From: 'Nostoc azollae' 0708
GTDB lineage: Bacteria; Cyanobacteriota; Cyanobacteriia; Cyanobacteriales; Nostocaceae
Length of the DNA stretch: 64,000 bases
Assembly (NCBI RefSeq): GCF_000196515.1
Contig: NC_014248.1
Span: 5,150,001 to 5,214,000 of the forward strand
Direction of reading: 5' to 3'
Shown: piece after piece, positions 40,162-51,200 of the stretch
How the letters are laid out: each line of letters opens with the position of its first letter
How positions within the stretch are numbered: the stretch's first letter is position 1
Program-made: the position numbers and the translations under genes
The notes under the pieces: model-generated
Seen by the model: only the letters and a program-made list of their open reading frames with translations
Database searches by the model: none
What the model was told of the DNA's origin: nothing

Positions 40162-43100
40162 TTAGTCAGGAGCAGTGAGGTTAATAATTGTTTCTATATG
40201 GAAGTTATAAACTAAATTTTTTAAACCATCAGCTAGTTGTCTGTGTTCCGCGGGTATTTGTTCAAACAGTTCATAAAGTTGTGCATCGTCAATCACTATT
40301 GCTGCTGCATGAACCTGAGCAATCCAAAATGGTGCCATAACCTGTAAATCAGAGTTACTCAATTTTATTAATCTATGATCAGTTTTCAGCTTATTTTGTT
40401 TTTGTTGCTGATGAATCTCTGCATAGAGATAGCGTAAATTTAGATACTGAGCCATTTTTTCAAAGAGCATCTTTTCTTCAAAAGGCTTAGAAATAATATC
40501 GTCACAACCGACTTGTAAAATAGCTTGTTTATCTTCTTCAAAAGCACTTGCAGTTAGAGCAATCATGATGATATTTTTTCCTTGATTCATGGCTCTAATT
40601 TGCTTGGTTGCTTCATACCCGTTCATCACTGGCATTTGTATATCCATCCAAATCAGATGGGGTTCCCACTCTTGGCAAATATCAATTGCTTGTAAACCAT
40701 TTTCTACTGCACGTACATCTAACCCAACAGATTCTAGTAGTTTAACTAGTAAAAGACGATTTTCTAAAATGTCTTCAACAATTAAGATTCTGTATCTAGG
40801 TTGTCCTGGTTCTAGACCAACAACTCTTTTGGTATTTTTAATAGGAGAAATGATATCTCCCTTATTAGCAAGACTGAGTTGAACACGACAAGTAAAGGTT
40901 GTACCCTCACCTAAAATACTCTTAACTGTTATGTCACCTCCCATGAGTCTAGCAAATTGACGGCTAATAGCTAATCCCAGTCCAGTCCCTTGCATAAACT
41001 GTCTTCCACCTTTGGACTGGAGGAATGCTTCAAAAATTAATTCTTGGTCTTCAAGAGCAATACCGGCACCTGTATCTTCCACTTCTAATTCAATTAGAAC
41101 TTTGCCATTTGTTACAGCTAAAGGTGCATAATTTGGAGGACAGGATACCCTGATAGCGACATGACCAACAACGGTAAATTTTATAGCATTACCTATTAAA
41201 TTAATTAGTATTTGTTTGAGTTTGCCTTCATCTCCAAAAACATATTTATTCACCTCGACACCAAATTCAGTAATTAAATTTATTCCCTTATCTGCAGCTT
41301 TGAGAGCAAACATTTCTTGAATTGAGTAAATGAGACGATACAAGTCAAAATAGGTTTCATTTAGGGTTGGTTTACCAGCTTCAATCTTAGACATTTCCAA
41401 TACATCATTAATTAATGAGAGCAAATGCTCACCACTGCGACTAATGATGTCTAAATTTTCTTGATCTTCTTGAGATAATGAGCTATTACGGGTTAATATT
41501 TGAGTGAAACCCAAGATGGCATTGAGTGGAGTTCGTAATTCATGACTCATCTTGGCCAAGAATTGACTTTTAGCACGGTTGGCAATTTCTGCCTGTTCAG
41601 CTGCTTGTTGTAATGCTACTTGGGAAAACTCTAGTGCAGCAAGCATGAGGCTATTTCTCATCTCTTGTGCCACTTCAATTTCAAATATTTGCCAAGGAAG
41701 TGATTTGTGTTTAACTGTCTGTTTCCATAGTTCAAATGATTTACGTGGGGTGAGGTAATATTCTTGCTGTGAGTTCACAGCTATTGCTTCATGGGGATTA
41801 CCTGCCCAATTTACAGTTTGAACTTGCTCTGGTCTGAACCAGATAATATGATAAGACTGCTGATGGAGAAATATTGAAATTGCTAAAATACCAGTTGCTA
41901 TATCTTGAAACTTGCTAGCGTTTGGATATAGTGGTGGGAGCGAATCTGTGTAAAAAATTTCTTGTTGATTTTTTTGATTTAATATCCACTCTACTAGATC
42001 CCGCGTATCTTCTGCTGATGGGGTATTACCAATTAATATTAATTGTCCTTGTAATAAAACAGCAGTGCCATTCGCTTTTAATAATTTTAATAAATTTGTT
42101 TTATTCCGCTGGAAGACCTTACCGATGTGATCTAATTCATTGGTTAAATTGTGATTTAGTTCTTGTTGAATTAATTTGACTTTTTGACGGTAGAAATTTA
42201 AGGCTCGTTCGCGATGATTAACTAATTCAATAGATGAGAATTGACCGATTACTTCACAAATTTTCCGAATCTCATAATCAATATATCTGGGGGAGTAATG
42301 GTGACAAGCAATTAAACCCCAAAGCTTATTTTCATGAATGAGTGAAATGCACATTGAAGCAGTCACACCCATATTTTGTAAGTATTCTACATGACAGGAT
42401 GAGATATTTCTTAATATTGCACAACTTAAATCAAGGGGTTCATTGCTAAGAGGATGATTGCTGGGAATAATTTTTACAGGTTGATAATTAACATCTGGAA
42501 TGATTCGCAGCCGATTTTTGTAGTAAAGTTGTCTGGCTTGATTAGGAACGTCAAAAGCAGGATAATGTAATCCTAAATAACTTTCTAAATTACTTTGTTT
42601 ATCTTCGGCAATAACAACTCCACTGTAGTCTGGGGTAAAGCTGTATATCATTACCCTATCAAACTGAGTTATTTTTCTCACTTCTTGGGCAATTATTTGA
42701 TGAATATCCGATAAATGGAAGGCGTTACGTATGTTGAAAATTGCTGTTTCTAAAAGATAAGTATATCCTACTAATGCATTTGTTGTGATAGCTGCATGAG
42801 GTTCTAACTCTAGGATTAGAACTCCATTAGAACGATGCAGGATTCCTAATAATCTTGAAGACTTTTTTTGGTTGTAAATTGTAATTTCTAATGAATGGAT
42901 AACTACGGGTTTATCCTCTTGTAACGAATGAGTAATTGATTCTATTTGTTCTGAAGATAAGAGGCAGTTTAAGTTTTGCCCCAGTAAAGACTCTGGGGGA
43001 ATCCCAAAAAAATGATTTGTATTTTCACTAATTTGTAAGATTGTTAAATCTGGTTCTTGTAAAGCTAGGAGTACACCATGTGCCTGTATATAACCAGGGA

Positions 43101-43170
43101 TGTGAATTGGTTGTTGTTCATATTTACTATAATCGAGACTTTCCGGTATGTTAAAGTATTTATTTTTCAT
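40162..43170 (-). CDS. Phytochrome hybrid histidine kinase (PAS-GAF-PHY-HisKA-HATPase-REC)
   Basis: Start placed at ATG 43170 ([20 protein letters not shown]): a longer reading from 43335 has an untypical N-terminus and overlaps the neighbouring gene. [60 protein letters not shown], and [12 protein letters not shown] with Cys-His at the Cph1 bilin-attachment site. [15 protein letters not shown] and TPRKSFELW. Kinase: [41 protein letters not shown]-terminal REC with [16 protein letters not shown] and a KP at DIISKPFEE. About 1002 residues. It likely senses red/far-red light and passes phosphate to its REC and perhaps to the REC-GGDEF protein downstream. Confidence 0.93.
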   Translation of the reverse strand: MKNKYFNIPESLDYSKYEQQPIHIPGYIQAHGVLLALQEPDLTILQISENTNHFFGIPPESLLGQNLNCLLSSEQIESITHSLQEDKPVVIHSLEITIYNQKKSSRLLGILHRSNGVLILELEPHAAITTNALVGYTYLLETAIFNIRNAFHLSDIHQIIAQEVRKITQFDRVMIYSFTPDYSGVVIAEDKQSNLESYLGLHYPAFDVPNQARQLYYKNRLRIIPDVNYQPVKIIPSNHPLSNEPLDLSCAILRNISSCHVEYLQNMGVTASMCISLIHENKLWGLIACHHYSPRYIDYEIRKICEVIGQFSSIELVNHRERALNFYRQKVKLIQQELNHNLTNELDHIGKVFQRNKTNLLKLLKANGTAVLLQGQLILIGNTPSAEDTRDLVEWILNQKNQQEIFYTDSLPPLYPNASKFQDIATGILAISIFLHQQSYHIIWFRPEQVQTVNWAGNPHEAIAVNSQQEYYLTPRKSFELWKQTVKHKSLPWQIFEIEVAQEMRNSLMLAALEFSQVALQQAAEQAEIANRAKSQFLAKMSHELRTPLNAILGFTQILTRNSSLSQEDQENLDIISRSGEHLLSLINDVLEMSKIEAGKPTLNETYFDLYRLIYSIQEMFALKAADKGINLITEFGVEVNKYVFGDEGKLKQILINLIGNAIKFTVVGHVAIRVSCPPNYAPLAVTNGKVLIELEVEDTGAGIALEDQELIFEAFLQSKGGRQFMQGTGLGLAISRQFARLMGGDITVKSILGEGTTFTCRVQLSLANKGDIISPIKNTKRVVGLEPGQPRYRILIVEDILENRLLLVKLLESVGLDVRAVENGLQAIDICQEWEPHLIWMDIQMPVMNGYEATKQIRAMNQGKNIIMIALTASAFEEDKQAILQVGCDDIISKPFEEKMLFEKMAQYLNLRYLYAEIHQQQKQNKLKTDHRLIKLSNSDLQVMAPFWIAQVHAAAIVIDDAQLYELFEQIPAEHRQLADGLKNLVYNFHIETIINLTAPD

Positions 43171-43331
43171 ATATAATTCATTTATGTTTTTTATATATTT
43201 TCTAGTTGGTGGGTGAAAATAAATGTAATACCCAATATATAGAACTCCTATATATACCCGGCTTTTTTTAGAATTCAGTGAGCTATATTGTGAGCGCTTT
43301 ACAGCTAATTCGGTTGATATATTTAGCAATA

Positions 43332-44378
43332 TCAAGAGTAATGACTATATATTGCACCAAAAGAGTGGTTAGTATCAACTTTCACGATTAAATCAACTTT
43401 GGCAGATTTCAGTAACGGCTTGATCAATAATTCTGGGTGTAATGAGCGCCAAAAGTAATTGACAAATTTTTCTATTTCTGCATCGTTCATACCTGATTTG
43501 CCAGTAGTAATCATTTTCTTTTCTGCTTGTTTACGCCATTGTAAAGAACAATGATAATCGTTGGGCTCAAGTGCTATTAAGCTATCTAAGCGTGACCATA
43601 ATGGTAAATAAGCTTGGAGTTGATGATTCATGTCACGAGCAAAAGCGCGGTCTTCATGTGTGACGATGGGTGGCGGTGCAGTATCAAAAGTTTGGGGCTC
43701 AATGGGTTGCACACCAACAAACCAGCCTTCAAATAGGACTATATCAACGTGGGTAAAAATTTCTGGGGTGGTGCGATCACCTGCACCGGAGTAAGCTGAT
43801 TTATCAAAGCGGGGAACGCTTATAGGACTCTTGCCTTCATGAATCTGATCGAGTAAAATTAAACCTAAGTCGATATCGTGGGTTCCTGGTGGGCCGCGCC
43901 AAATTAAACGGGGATCTTGCTGAGTTAAAGCCAAGCGATCGCTATAAGTTTTGTACAAGTCATCCAAAGATAAACACAAAGTACAGTATCCCAACTGCTG
44001 GATAATCAAACTCAGAATCTGGCACATTGTGGTTTTACCAGTACCTTGTCCACCTAAAATCCCCTGGATAAAAGGTCTACCCAAATTTTGACGACTTGAA
44101 ACAATTTTGATCGCCAGCGGTAGCCATAAATCCCACAAAACCTGTAACATGGCTTGAGACAGCATTTCCAGGTTAGTTTGGCAAAATTGGCTAAAAGTGG
44201 GTAAAACAGATTTAAGTAGCTGTGATCGCTCTAAAATAACTTGAGCTACATTCTCCGGGGTAATGCCAAAAATCTTTGCCCTCACAGAATCCGTCAATGC
44301 TTCTTCTTGTGCAGAAACTTGCCAATAGGCATCCGTAATACCTTTAGTAAAAAATTTATTTAGCCACTCATCGGTCAT
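43332..44378 (-). CDS. glyK: D-glycerate 3-kinase
   Basis: From ATG 44378 ([20 protein letters not shown]) the protein has 348 residues; an upstream in-frame start at 44477 would overlap the DUF565 gene. Walker [15 protein letters not shown] (about 107-120), then [13 protein letters not shown] and [12 protein letters not shown], which are hallmarks of the plant/cyanobacterial glycerate kinase (GLYK) family, P-loop kinases related to phosphoribulokinase. It phosphorylates glycerate and closes the photorespiratory cycle. It ends 160 bases before the phytochrome start. Confidence 0.88.
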   Translation of the reverse strand: MTDEWLNKFFTKGITDAYWQVSAQEEALTDSVRAKIFGITPENVAQVILERSQLLKSVLPTFSQFCQTNLEMLSQAMLQVLWDLWLPLAIKIVSSRQNLGRPFIQGILGGQGTGKTTMCQILSLIIQQLGYCTLCLSLDDLYKTYSDRLALTQQDPRLIWRGPPGTHDIDLGLILLDQIHEGKSPISVPRFDKSAYSGAGDRTTPEIFTHVDIVLFEGWFVGVQPIEPQTFDTAPPPIVTHEDRAFARDMNHQLQAYLPLWSRLDSLIALEPNDYHCSLQWRKQAEKKMITTGKSGMNDAEIEKFVNYFWRSLHPELLIKPLLKSAKVDLIVKVDTNHSFGAIYSHYS

Positions 44379-44398
44379 AATCAGCACCCCCAAACAAA

Positions 44399-44731
44399 TC
44401 AAGAACCTAATTTGAAAGCTTCTAAAAATAGACTGTAGATAAAACCAATCTTGAGTAAATTGAGTGATTCTACCCAAATTGCTTGTCTAGCAAAAAAGTT
44501 GCGACTATAAAATATTCTGCTGGTAATCTCCGTCAGTAAGACTAAAAAAGCAGCTACAACAATATCCAACTCTGCCTTTTGTCCAGCAGTAGTAGACACT
44601 GCCGAACCCATAAAAAAACCAAACAACCAAGAAATTAACAGCAGCGAAAATCGCCGCCAAGGATTAACAAACCATTGCCCCAAACTCCTAGCAATAGTAT
44701 CTAATAGGTTATTAAGACGAGTATTTTGCAT
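44399..44731 (-). CDS. DUF565 (Ycf20-like) membrane protein
   Basis: Start ATG 44731 (MQNTRLNNLLDTIARSLGQW), 110 residues; a longer reading from 44827 is only translated tandem repeat (SPVSSLQSPV). Two to three hydrophobic helices: RFSLLLISWLFGFFMGSAV, LDIVVAAFLVLLTEITSRIF, and IGFIYSLFLEAFKLG. The family equals plastid Ycf20, function unclear, possibly thermal dissipation-related. It ends 20 bases before glyK and is probably co-transcribed. Confidence 0.82.
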   Translation of the reverse strand: MQNTRLNNLLDTIARSLGQWFVNPWRRFSLLLISWLFGFFMGSAVSTTAGQKAELDIVVAAFLVLLTEITSRIFYSRNFFARQAIWVESLNLLKIGFIYSLFLEAFKLGS

Positions 44732-44737
44732 GAAGGT

Positions 44738-44772
44738 GACTGGAGACTGGAGACTGGAGACTGGGGACTGGA
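44738..44772. repeat. Heptamer tandem repeat (gactgga x5)
   Basis: Five head-to-tail copies, the fourth ending gactggg, directly upstream of the DUF565 start. Copy number may affect the spacing to the promoter. Confidence 0.9.
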
Positions 44773-44854
44773 GAGAAATTTCTTCTCTTGCCTTCTTCCT
44801 TGTATCTATATCCCTTAAAACTGACAACTAAGAAAAATCTTATCTCTAAAAAGT

Positions 44855-45466
44855 ATGATTATGAAATCTTCCATGTATCGCAACTTGGCAGTTATAACTT
44901 GTGCATTGGGACTACTAGGACTGATAGCCGGATGCTTAGGACTGAGTGTATCCTTTGAGCCAGACCAGCCAGACCTTTTATCAACACTTACTGATCAAAC
45001 TCCTGCATTAGAAGAAAAGATAGCCCCACCAACTGGCTCACAAAAAGTCATATCTGCTAGTGCAGATAATGTCACAAGTGCAACACATAAACAATTAGAA
45101 AAACCCACTTCAGAAAACCCAGCTAATAAAAGCAAAGGCTTAGGCAGTTTGCGAATGAGTAATCAAACAAATCAACCTGTACGTCTAGCCCTATTAGCCC
45201 GACATTCATCCGTAAAAAACTCCGCAGCCAGCAAAAATAAATATAATTTTCCAGCCCATTGGGATTTTGCTCCCCAAGAAGGTAGTCAAAAAGGTTTAAT
45301 TTTATCCCTCCCAGAGGGTAATTTAAAACTAGAAAAAGGAGATATTTTAGTAGCCTTTGCCCAAGATGGCACCCGACGCTATTGGGGACCCTATATTGTT
45401 GGAGAAACCTCCTCACCAGAATGGAATTCCCAAACCAAAGAATGGCAATTGCTACTAACTCCTTAA
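44855..45466 (+). CDS. Putative lipoprotein, function unknown
   Basis: A 203-residue protein with an N-terminal hydrophobic segment ending in LGLIAGCLG. IAGC is a lipobox, so Cys would be lipid-modified after cleavage. A Ser/Thr/Pro-rich linker (about 35-105) leads to a compact C-terminal part with YNFPAHWDFAPQEGSQKG, GDILVAFAQDGTRRYWGPYI and WNSQTKEWQLLLTP. Divergent from the DUF565 gene. The family is one I recall only as a cyanobacterial hypothetical. Starts at 44855 or the Met at 44861. Confidence 0.65.
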   Translation: MIMKSSMYRNLAVITCALGLLGLIAGCLGLSVSFEPDQPDLLSTLTDQTPALEEKIAPPTGSQKVISASADNVTSATHKQLEKPTSENPANKSKGLGSLRMSNQTNQPVRLALLARHSSVKNSAASKNKYNFPAHWDFAPQEGSQKGLILSLPEGNLKLEKGDILVAFAQDGTRRYWGPYIVGETSSPEWNSQTKEWQLLLTP

Positions 45467-45513
45467 AAGGTGTAGGGTTAAAGGTGCTGGGAAAAATTAA
45501 ATTGATCAAACCT

Positions 45514-46130
45514 ATGGCAGATTCAAACGTTCAACTGTCCGGTCGAGAAATTTATCGAACAATTGGTAACAACATTCAAAAAGTGATGAAAGAGCAATCA
45601 GCAGCAATTAGAAAATTGTTAGCTGCCTTTGCTAGTGGTGGACAGATCTTGTGAGAAGATTCTCCCGGAACTGGTGAAACCAGTTTAGCTAAAGCCTTAG
45701 CATTTTCTGTTGATGTCAGCTTGAAACGAATTTAATTTACACCTCACTTATTACCATCAGATATCTTAGGTGTTTCGATTTTAAACCCCAACGCACAAAC
45801 CTTTAATTTCCATGAAGGTGCGATTTTTGCTCACATAGTTTTAGCTGATGAAATCAACCGTGCTTCACCCCGCACCCAATCAGCACTATTAGAAGCAACG
45901 GCAGAATTTCAAGTTACTGTGGATGGAAACTTGCGAAAACTAAAATATCCACTTTTTGTAATTGCCACACAAAACCCAGTTGAATCTCTTGGAACTTACC
46001 CCCTCCCAGAAGCCCAAATGGATCGGTTTGCACTGCAATTTAGCTTAGCATATATCTCAGCAGCAGAATAAGTTAACCTGTTATCAGATCAAATTCAACA
46101 ACATTCCATAGATACAATTCAACCATAGTT
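45514..46130 (+). pseudogene. MoxR-type AAA ATPase remnant
   Basis: MADSNVQLSGREIYRTIGNN and the frame go on to a stop in the Walker A area (GGQIL*EDSPGTGETSLAKAL, normally GxPGxGKT), then [93 protein letters not shown]. These are the MoxR Walker B, sensor and PLPEAQ(M)DRF motifs. At least three stops and the Lys of Walker A changed to Glu. A chaperone-like ATPase in life; dead here. Confidence 0.85.
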
Positions 46131-46134
46131 AATG

Positions 46135-46233
46135 ATATCGCTTACAAAGTTAAACCTATCATCATTGATTGAACTTCATTATCGCTATCGTTTTGATCCC
46201 CAAGGTCTTCAAGATGCGGAAAGAGATGGTTAA
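46135..46233 (+). pseudogene. Fragment resembling the C-terminus of a transglutaminase/TgpA-type protein
   Basis: SLTKLNLSSLIELHYRYRFD followed by PQGLQDAERDG and a stop. The Y-R-F-D-P-x-G-L-x-x-x-E block resembles the end of transglutaminase-like membrane proteins that often lie next to moxR/DUF58 genes. Only about 33 codons remain, apparently joined to the moxR remnant by a large deletion. Confidence 0.4.
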
Positions 46234-46352
46234 ATAAATATCGCTCCTCAGATCCCCGACTTCTGTCAGAATAAAATCTGACCAAAGAACGACTTTTGAA
46301 TTATTGTGTTTAAGGGAAAGACACCATTTACCGTGTCTGTAAGTATGGATTT

Positions 46353-48170
46353 ATGAGGCTAAAATTGAGCAATCGCTCCTCTGTTGACCAATGGATTAAT
46401 AAGATAGAACAGCGTCCAGCCCTTGCTGTGACTATTTCAATAGTGTGGTTGCTGTTGATTAATTACATCGCCTTTGTCTGGAATTTGGGCAATATTGGCT
46501 TAATTGACGAAACTGAGCCGCTGTTTGCAGAAGCTTCCCGGCAAATGCTAGTTACAGGTGATTGGATTACACCCTTTTTTAATGGTGAAACTCGTTTTGA
46601 CAAACCAGCGTTAATTTACTGGTGTCAAGCGCTCGCCTACTCTATTATGGGGGTGAATGAATGGGCAGCACGCATACCCTCGGCATTAGCAGCAACGGGT
46701 GTGACAGCTTTGGCATTCTACGGTATACACTGGCATTTTGCCAAAAAAGATCAATTAGAGCAAGTTGCAAATCCTAATCGTCGTTACTTAACAGCAGCTA
46801 TTGCATCAGCTTTAATGGCACTCAATCCCGAAATGATTGTTTGGGGGAGAGTTGGTGTTTCCGATATGTTACTCACCGGTTGTATAGCCTCAGCTTTGCT
46901 TTGCTTCTTTTTGGGATACGCTCAAAATTCTTCCCCTTCTCCCTTCCCCAATAAATGGTATCTGGCTTGTTATGTATTGATGACCGGAGCAATTTTAACC
47001 AAAGGACCAGTGGGAATAGTTTTACCAGGATTAATTATGATTGCCTTTGCCCTATACTTAGGCAAATTCTGCGAACTGTGGCGAGAAATGCGCCCGATTT
47101 TGGGCATGGGAATAGTCTTCGCTTTATCTGCTCCCTGGTACATCTTGGTGACTTGGCGCAACGGCTGGAATTTTATTAATACCTTTTTTGTTTATCACAA
47201 CATAGAACGCTTTACAGAGGTTGTGAATGGTCACTCAGCCCCTTGGTATTTTTATTTTTTGGTAGTATTGTTGGGTTTTGCACCATATTCAGTTTTTATA
47301 CCTATGTCCATAGCCAGGTTAAAATTTTGGCAGCGCTCGCACTGGAAAAATCAGGAACGTTCTCAACAATTGGGTTTATTTGCCTGTTTCTGGTTTTTGG
47401 GTGTATTTTGCTTTTTCACCATCTCCGTCACCAAACTCCCCAGTTACGTATTACCTTTAATGCCAGCAGCAGCCATTCTTGTAGCCTTATCTTGGAGTAA
47501 CCTGTACCCAAACACACAAACTCCTCAAGCTTTCCACATCAGTAGTTGGGTGAATGTGGCTTTTCTCTCAACACTTGGAGTGGCATTATTCAACATATCC
47601 CACATTATCGGCAAAGACCCCGCTGCACCTGAATTGTACGAACAAATACAAAATTCAGGAATGGCTAATGTGGGTGGTATAATTTGGCTGACTGGTGCTG
47701 TAATTATCGCTATTTTGATCCTCTCTTACCGTTGGCGTGCCATCATTACTATTAATTTGGTGGGTTTCGTAGCATTTTTATCATTGGTTTTAATGCCTGC
47801 TTTATTCTTGATGGATCAAGAGCGTCAGGAACCTTTAAGACAATTATCTGCGCTCGCAGTCAAAGAAAAACAACCCAATGAAGAATTAGTCATGGTCGGT
47901 TTCAAAAAACCGACCGTCACTTTCTACACTCAAAACAAAGTTAATTACCTGGAATTTTCCCAACAAGCTTTAGACCATATTTACAATCAAGCAGCCAACA
48001 AAACACATCCAGCATCACTGCTACTTCTGACCGAGCAGAAAAAGTTAATTGATATGAACTTACCACCAGATATTTATAAAAATATCGCCACCAAAGGAGC
48101 TTATAATCTCATTCGTATTCCCTTGCAGAGAATTAAACAAAACAAAAAGGAAAAAACAGACATTTCGTAA
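46353..48170 (+). CDS. ArnT-like glycosyltransferase, lipid-carrier dependent (GT-C type)
   Basis: A 605-residue integral membrane protein with about 12 hydrophobic spans. The first loop holds GLIDETEPLFAEASRQMLVT, with the DE motif and GDWITPFFNGETRFDKPALIYW, typical of the PMT/ArnT superfamily (GT39/GT83). WSVYR-like conserved loops AARIPSALAATG and KLPSYVLPLMPAAAILV also fit. It should move a sugar from a polyprenyl-phosphate donor to lipid or protein on the outer face of the membrane. Acceptor unknown. ATG at 46353. Confidence 0.85.
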   Translation: MRLKLSNRSSVDQWINKIEQRPALAVTISIVWLLLINYIAFVWNLGNIGLIDETEPLFAEASRQMLVTGDWITPFFNGETRFDKPALIYWCQALAYSIMGVNEWAARIPSALAATGVTALAFYGIHWHFAKKDQLEQVANPNRRYLTAAIASALMALNPEMIVWGRVGVSDMLLTGCIASALLCFFLGYAQNSSPSPFPNKWYLACYVLMTGAILTKGPVGIVLPGLIMIAFALYLGKFCELWREMRPILGMGIVFALSAPWYILVTWRNGWNFINTFFVYHNIERFTEVVNGHSAPWYFYFLVVLLGFAPYSVFIPMSIARLKFWQRSHWKNQERSQQLGLFACFWFLGVFCFFTISVTKLPSYVLPLMPAAAILVALSWSNLYPNTQTPQAFHISSWVNVAFLSTLGVALFNISHIIGKDPAAPELYEQIQNSGMANVGGIIWLTGAVIIAILILSYRWRAIITINLVGFVAFLSLVLMPALFLMDQERQEPLRQLSALAVKEKQPNEELVMVGFKKPTVTFYTQNKVNYLEFSQQALDHIYNQAANKTHPASLLLLTEQKKLIDMNLPPDIYKNIATKGAYNLIRIPLQRIKQNKKEKTDIS

Positions 48171-48201
48171 TTCGTAATTTACTCCCCTACCCAATGCGCA
48201 A

Positions 48202-51200
48202 TCAACAATTTTTACCATTTAGCAAAGCCTGATTAATTTGTTTTAATAAATCTTCCATGGAGATAGAGCGAGGTAATATCTGGGTAGCAATATTACCAGC
48301 AATATCTGCTAAACCACCAACCACATTATTATTTTTTAATAGCTGATATCCTTCCTTGTTTGGTTGTGAAACTTCTGCATTTTTCACCTGATTCAATCTT
48401 TGAGCAATCACCAAAATAGGTGGTAAGTTCAACTGTAAATCTGGCAGAGCTTTTAATGCTTTCTGCACTTCTTTATGAATAGCAGATTCACCCAAACAAA
48501 TTAGGATTAAATCAACACTTTGATGGCGAATTTGTTGCAGCATCTCTGCCCAGCAGTTTCCCATAGCCGCTTTAAAGCCAGCAGTTTGTAAGTACTGAAT
48601 TAAAGCTTGAAACCATTCTGATCCCCGTTCTGTATTTGCAGAAGATTCACCCTGTGCAAACTCACTTTTGAGAGCAGATTTCTTTTCTAGTTGTTCACCC
48701 TTAACCTGCTTGGATTTTACCTGTGGCAAATCACGTAACATGGTCACATCTACTACTAGAATATTGGGAGGGCAGCAAATACCAGAAGCAATTTGCAGCA
48801 CTGACAATAAAGCATCTGGTTTTCCTTTGGAATTAGCATTTTCTTTGCCCAAAGGAGTTAAGTAAGGAAACACAGATAATTCTGGTATTTGGGAAGCACT
48901 TAAAGTAGTAGCAACATCGCAAGTCACCAAAGGTATAGCCGCTAAACGTGGATACTTAGTCAACTTTTGGAGATAATTTTGGGCTGTAGAAGCTTCCACA
49001 TCTAATAAAATGACATCAAACTGCCAAACCCTTGCTAAAAGTTCTGCTTGATCTAAATCATCTACTTCAATGACTCGATGTTCTCGCAAAGAAGGTTGGG
49101 GATTAACAAATTCTAATTCGGAATTCACCAACCTCAGAATCCGCAAAGGCGTTTTTATTGGGGTGTTGTTGTTATTTTCTAAACCTATTTGTTCACCTTC
49201 TGGTGTATTAGACAATCTTTCCAAAATCGGTACTAAAGCCTGATGTTCAACTGGTAAACTCAAGAAACTATCAGCACGGTGAGCATAAGCGTGTTCTTTT
49301 TCTGCTCCCGTTGCTGTGACAATCACAGGAATATGGCGAGTTACACTATCCGATTTTAGTAAAGTCAGCACATCCCAACCGGAAAGTAGGGGTAGTAAGG
49401 GGTTCAAAAATATAGTTTTTGGTTGCAAACGACGGGCTTTTTCCAGTGCTTCTGTTCCCGATCGCGCAATCACCACGCGATAGCCTAAACTTTTAAGATG
49501 TTGGGTTAAGTCTTCAATATATCGAGCTACTGCTTCAACCACTAACACTAATCGTTGAGAAGAAATGGGTTGATGTGATTCCGAATTTCCCCCTTCTGAT
49601 TCCCCAAAGCTGGTTCTGGGAGGAGTGGGTGGTAATAGCAGAGTAAACTGGCTACCTTTACCTTCCTGAGACAAAAAGCTGACATCTCCCCCATGTAGAC
49701 GAGCCAAAGCCCTTGTTAATACTAGTCCTAAACCAGTGCCTTCAAACTGTCGAGTCAGGGGATTTTCCAATTGTTGGAATTTTTGAAAGATTAAATGTTG
49801 TTGATGTTCAGGAATACCAATACCTGTATCCCAAACTGTAAAAGCAATCCAACCTTCCCAACGATTCACCCGCAACCCAATTTCTCCAGAGGTTTCGGTG
49901 AACTTAAAGGCATTAGAAAGCAAGTGTACCAACATTTGACGCAATCGTAATTCATCTGCAACTATCTGCTCTAAGCCCGGTTCAATACTTAAGCTGAATT
50001 GATGATCCTGTGAATGCTTGCTTTCAGATCGAGAGGAATGAATAAATTTGCTAGGTTGATTGTGGAGTGTTTTAACTTCTGATAAAGCGTGATCGCACAC
50101 TTCCCGAATTTGCACTGGGGAGGGAGTAAGTTCCATCTGTCCAGTTTCCATCCGAGTCAAATCCAAAATATCATTAATCACACTCATCAAATGGCGGCCA
50201 CTTTGATGAATTAAACTCGCATAACGGGCTTGTCGCTCGTTTAATTCTCCTAATTGTTGATCTACCAACAAACGTGACAAACCCAAAACTGCTGTCAGTG
50301 GTGTTTTCAGTTCATGACTAATACAAGCTAAAAACTCATCTTTTAACCGATTCAGTTGAATCAGATCGGCATTTTTTGCTGCTAATTCTTTGAAAAGTTG
50401 TTGCTGTTCAGTCACATCAGTGGCTAAAACCAACCAGAGATCCTCAGTTAAGAGTTCTGAATTTTCAGTGGTGAGCGTAAATTCTGAATCACCACTCAAA
50501 ACTTTTAATTCATGACTATCTAAAGGAATTTTAGCAAACTGCCAAATTCGCTCCTGACCATTCTGCACTTCCACAACACAAGTACAAGTACCCTGTTGAG
50601 CATCTAAATAGCAGTGACTACCAGAAGTAGTATTTGCAGGTACTTGTAGCTCGTCGATAATTGGTAAAACCGATGGTGAGTGAAGAGCTTCATTTCTTCT
50701 AGAAAAGTGATTACTATCAGCAGGCCATTTCATCTCCGTGGCTCTTTCTTCGGTTTCGCTGACTCTGTTATGGGGATGAATCTTCACCGCTTGTTGATTA
50801 GTGTATTCTAGGTCTTGAGGGCGGACAGGAGCAAGAATAGTTTCTACTTGTTGTCTAATTCCTTCTGGATCTTTCAGGACTCCTAATTGTTGCCACCAAG
50901 CAGGGTTTTGCGTTAAAACCTCACCATTACCAGTTTGTAACATCAAAGGCCAAGGTAGTCTTTCCAGCAACTTAACCAAAGGCTTGTGCTTGAATGGTTG
51001 ATGCTCATTTTGGTCGTATGAGCGAGTTTTGTCCACACCCTGATTTTCTGTTCCCATGCCTGGGAGGCCCAGACCTATTGTTGATCTCTTCCTAGTCAAA
51101 AAACTTAGTAAGCGTGAGTTATCCACCAGACCCACAAATTTACCATCTGAATCAGTCAACGCCCAATCTAAAATTTTATTTTTTTGGTTTTGTTGATAAC

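Noticed and set aside
43171-43335. N-terminal extension of the phytochrome kinase
   Set aside because: The added 55 residues are not part of known phytochromes, overlap the glycerate kinase stop, and the family-typical start is at 43170.
44732-44827. N-terminal extension of the DUF565 protein
   Set aside because: It is only the translated heptamer array; family members start at MQNTRLNNLLD.
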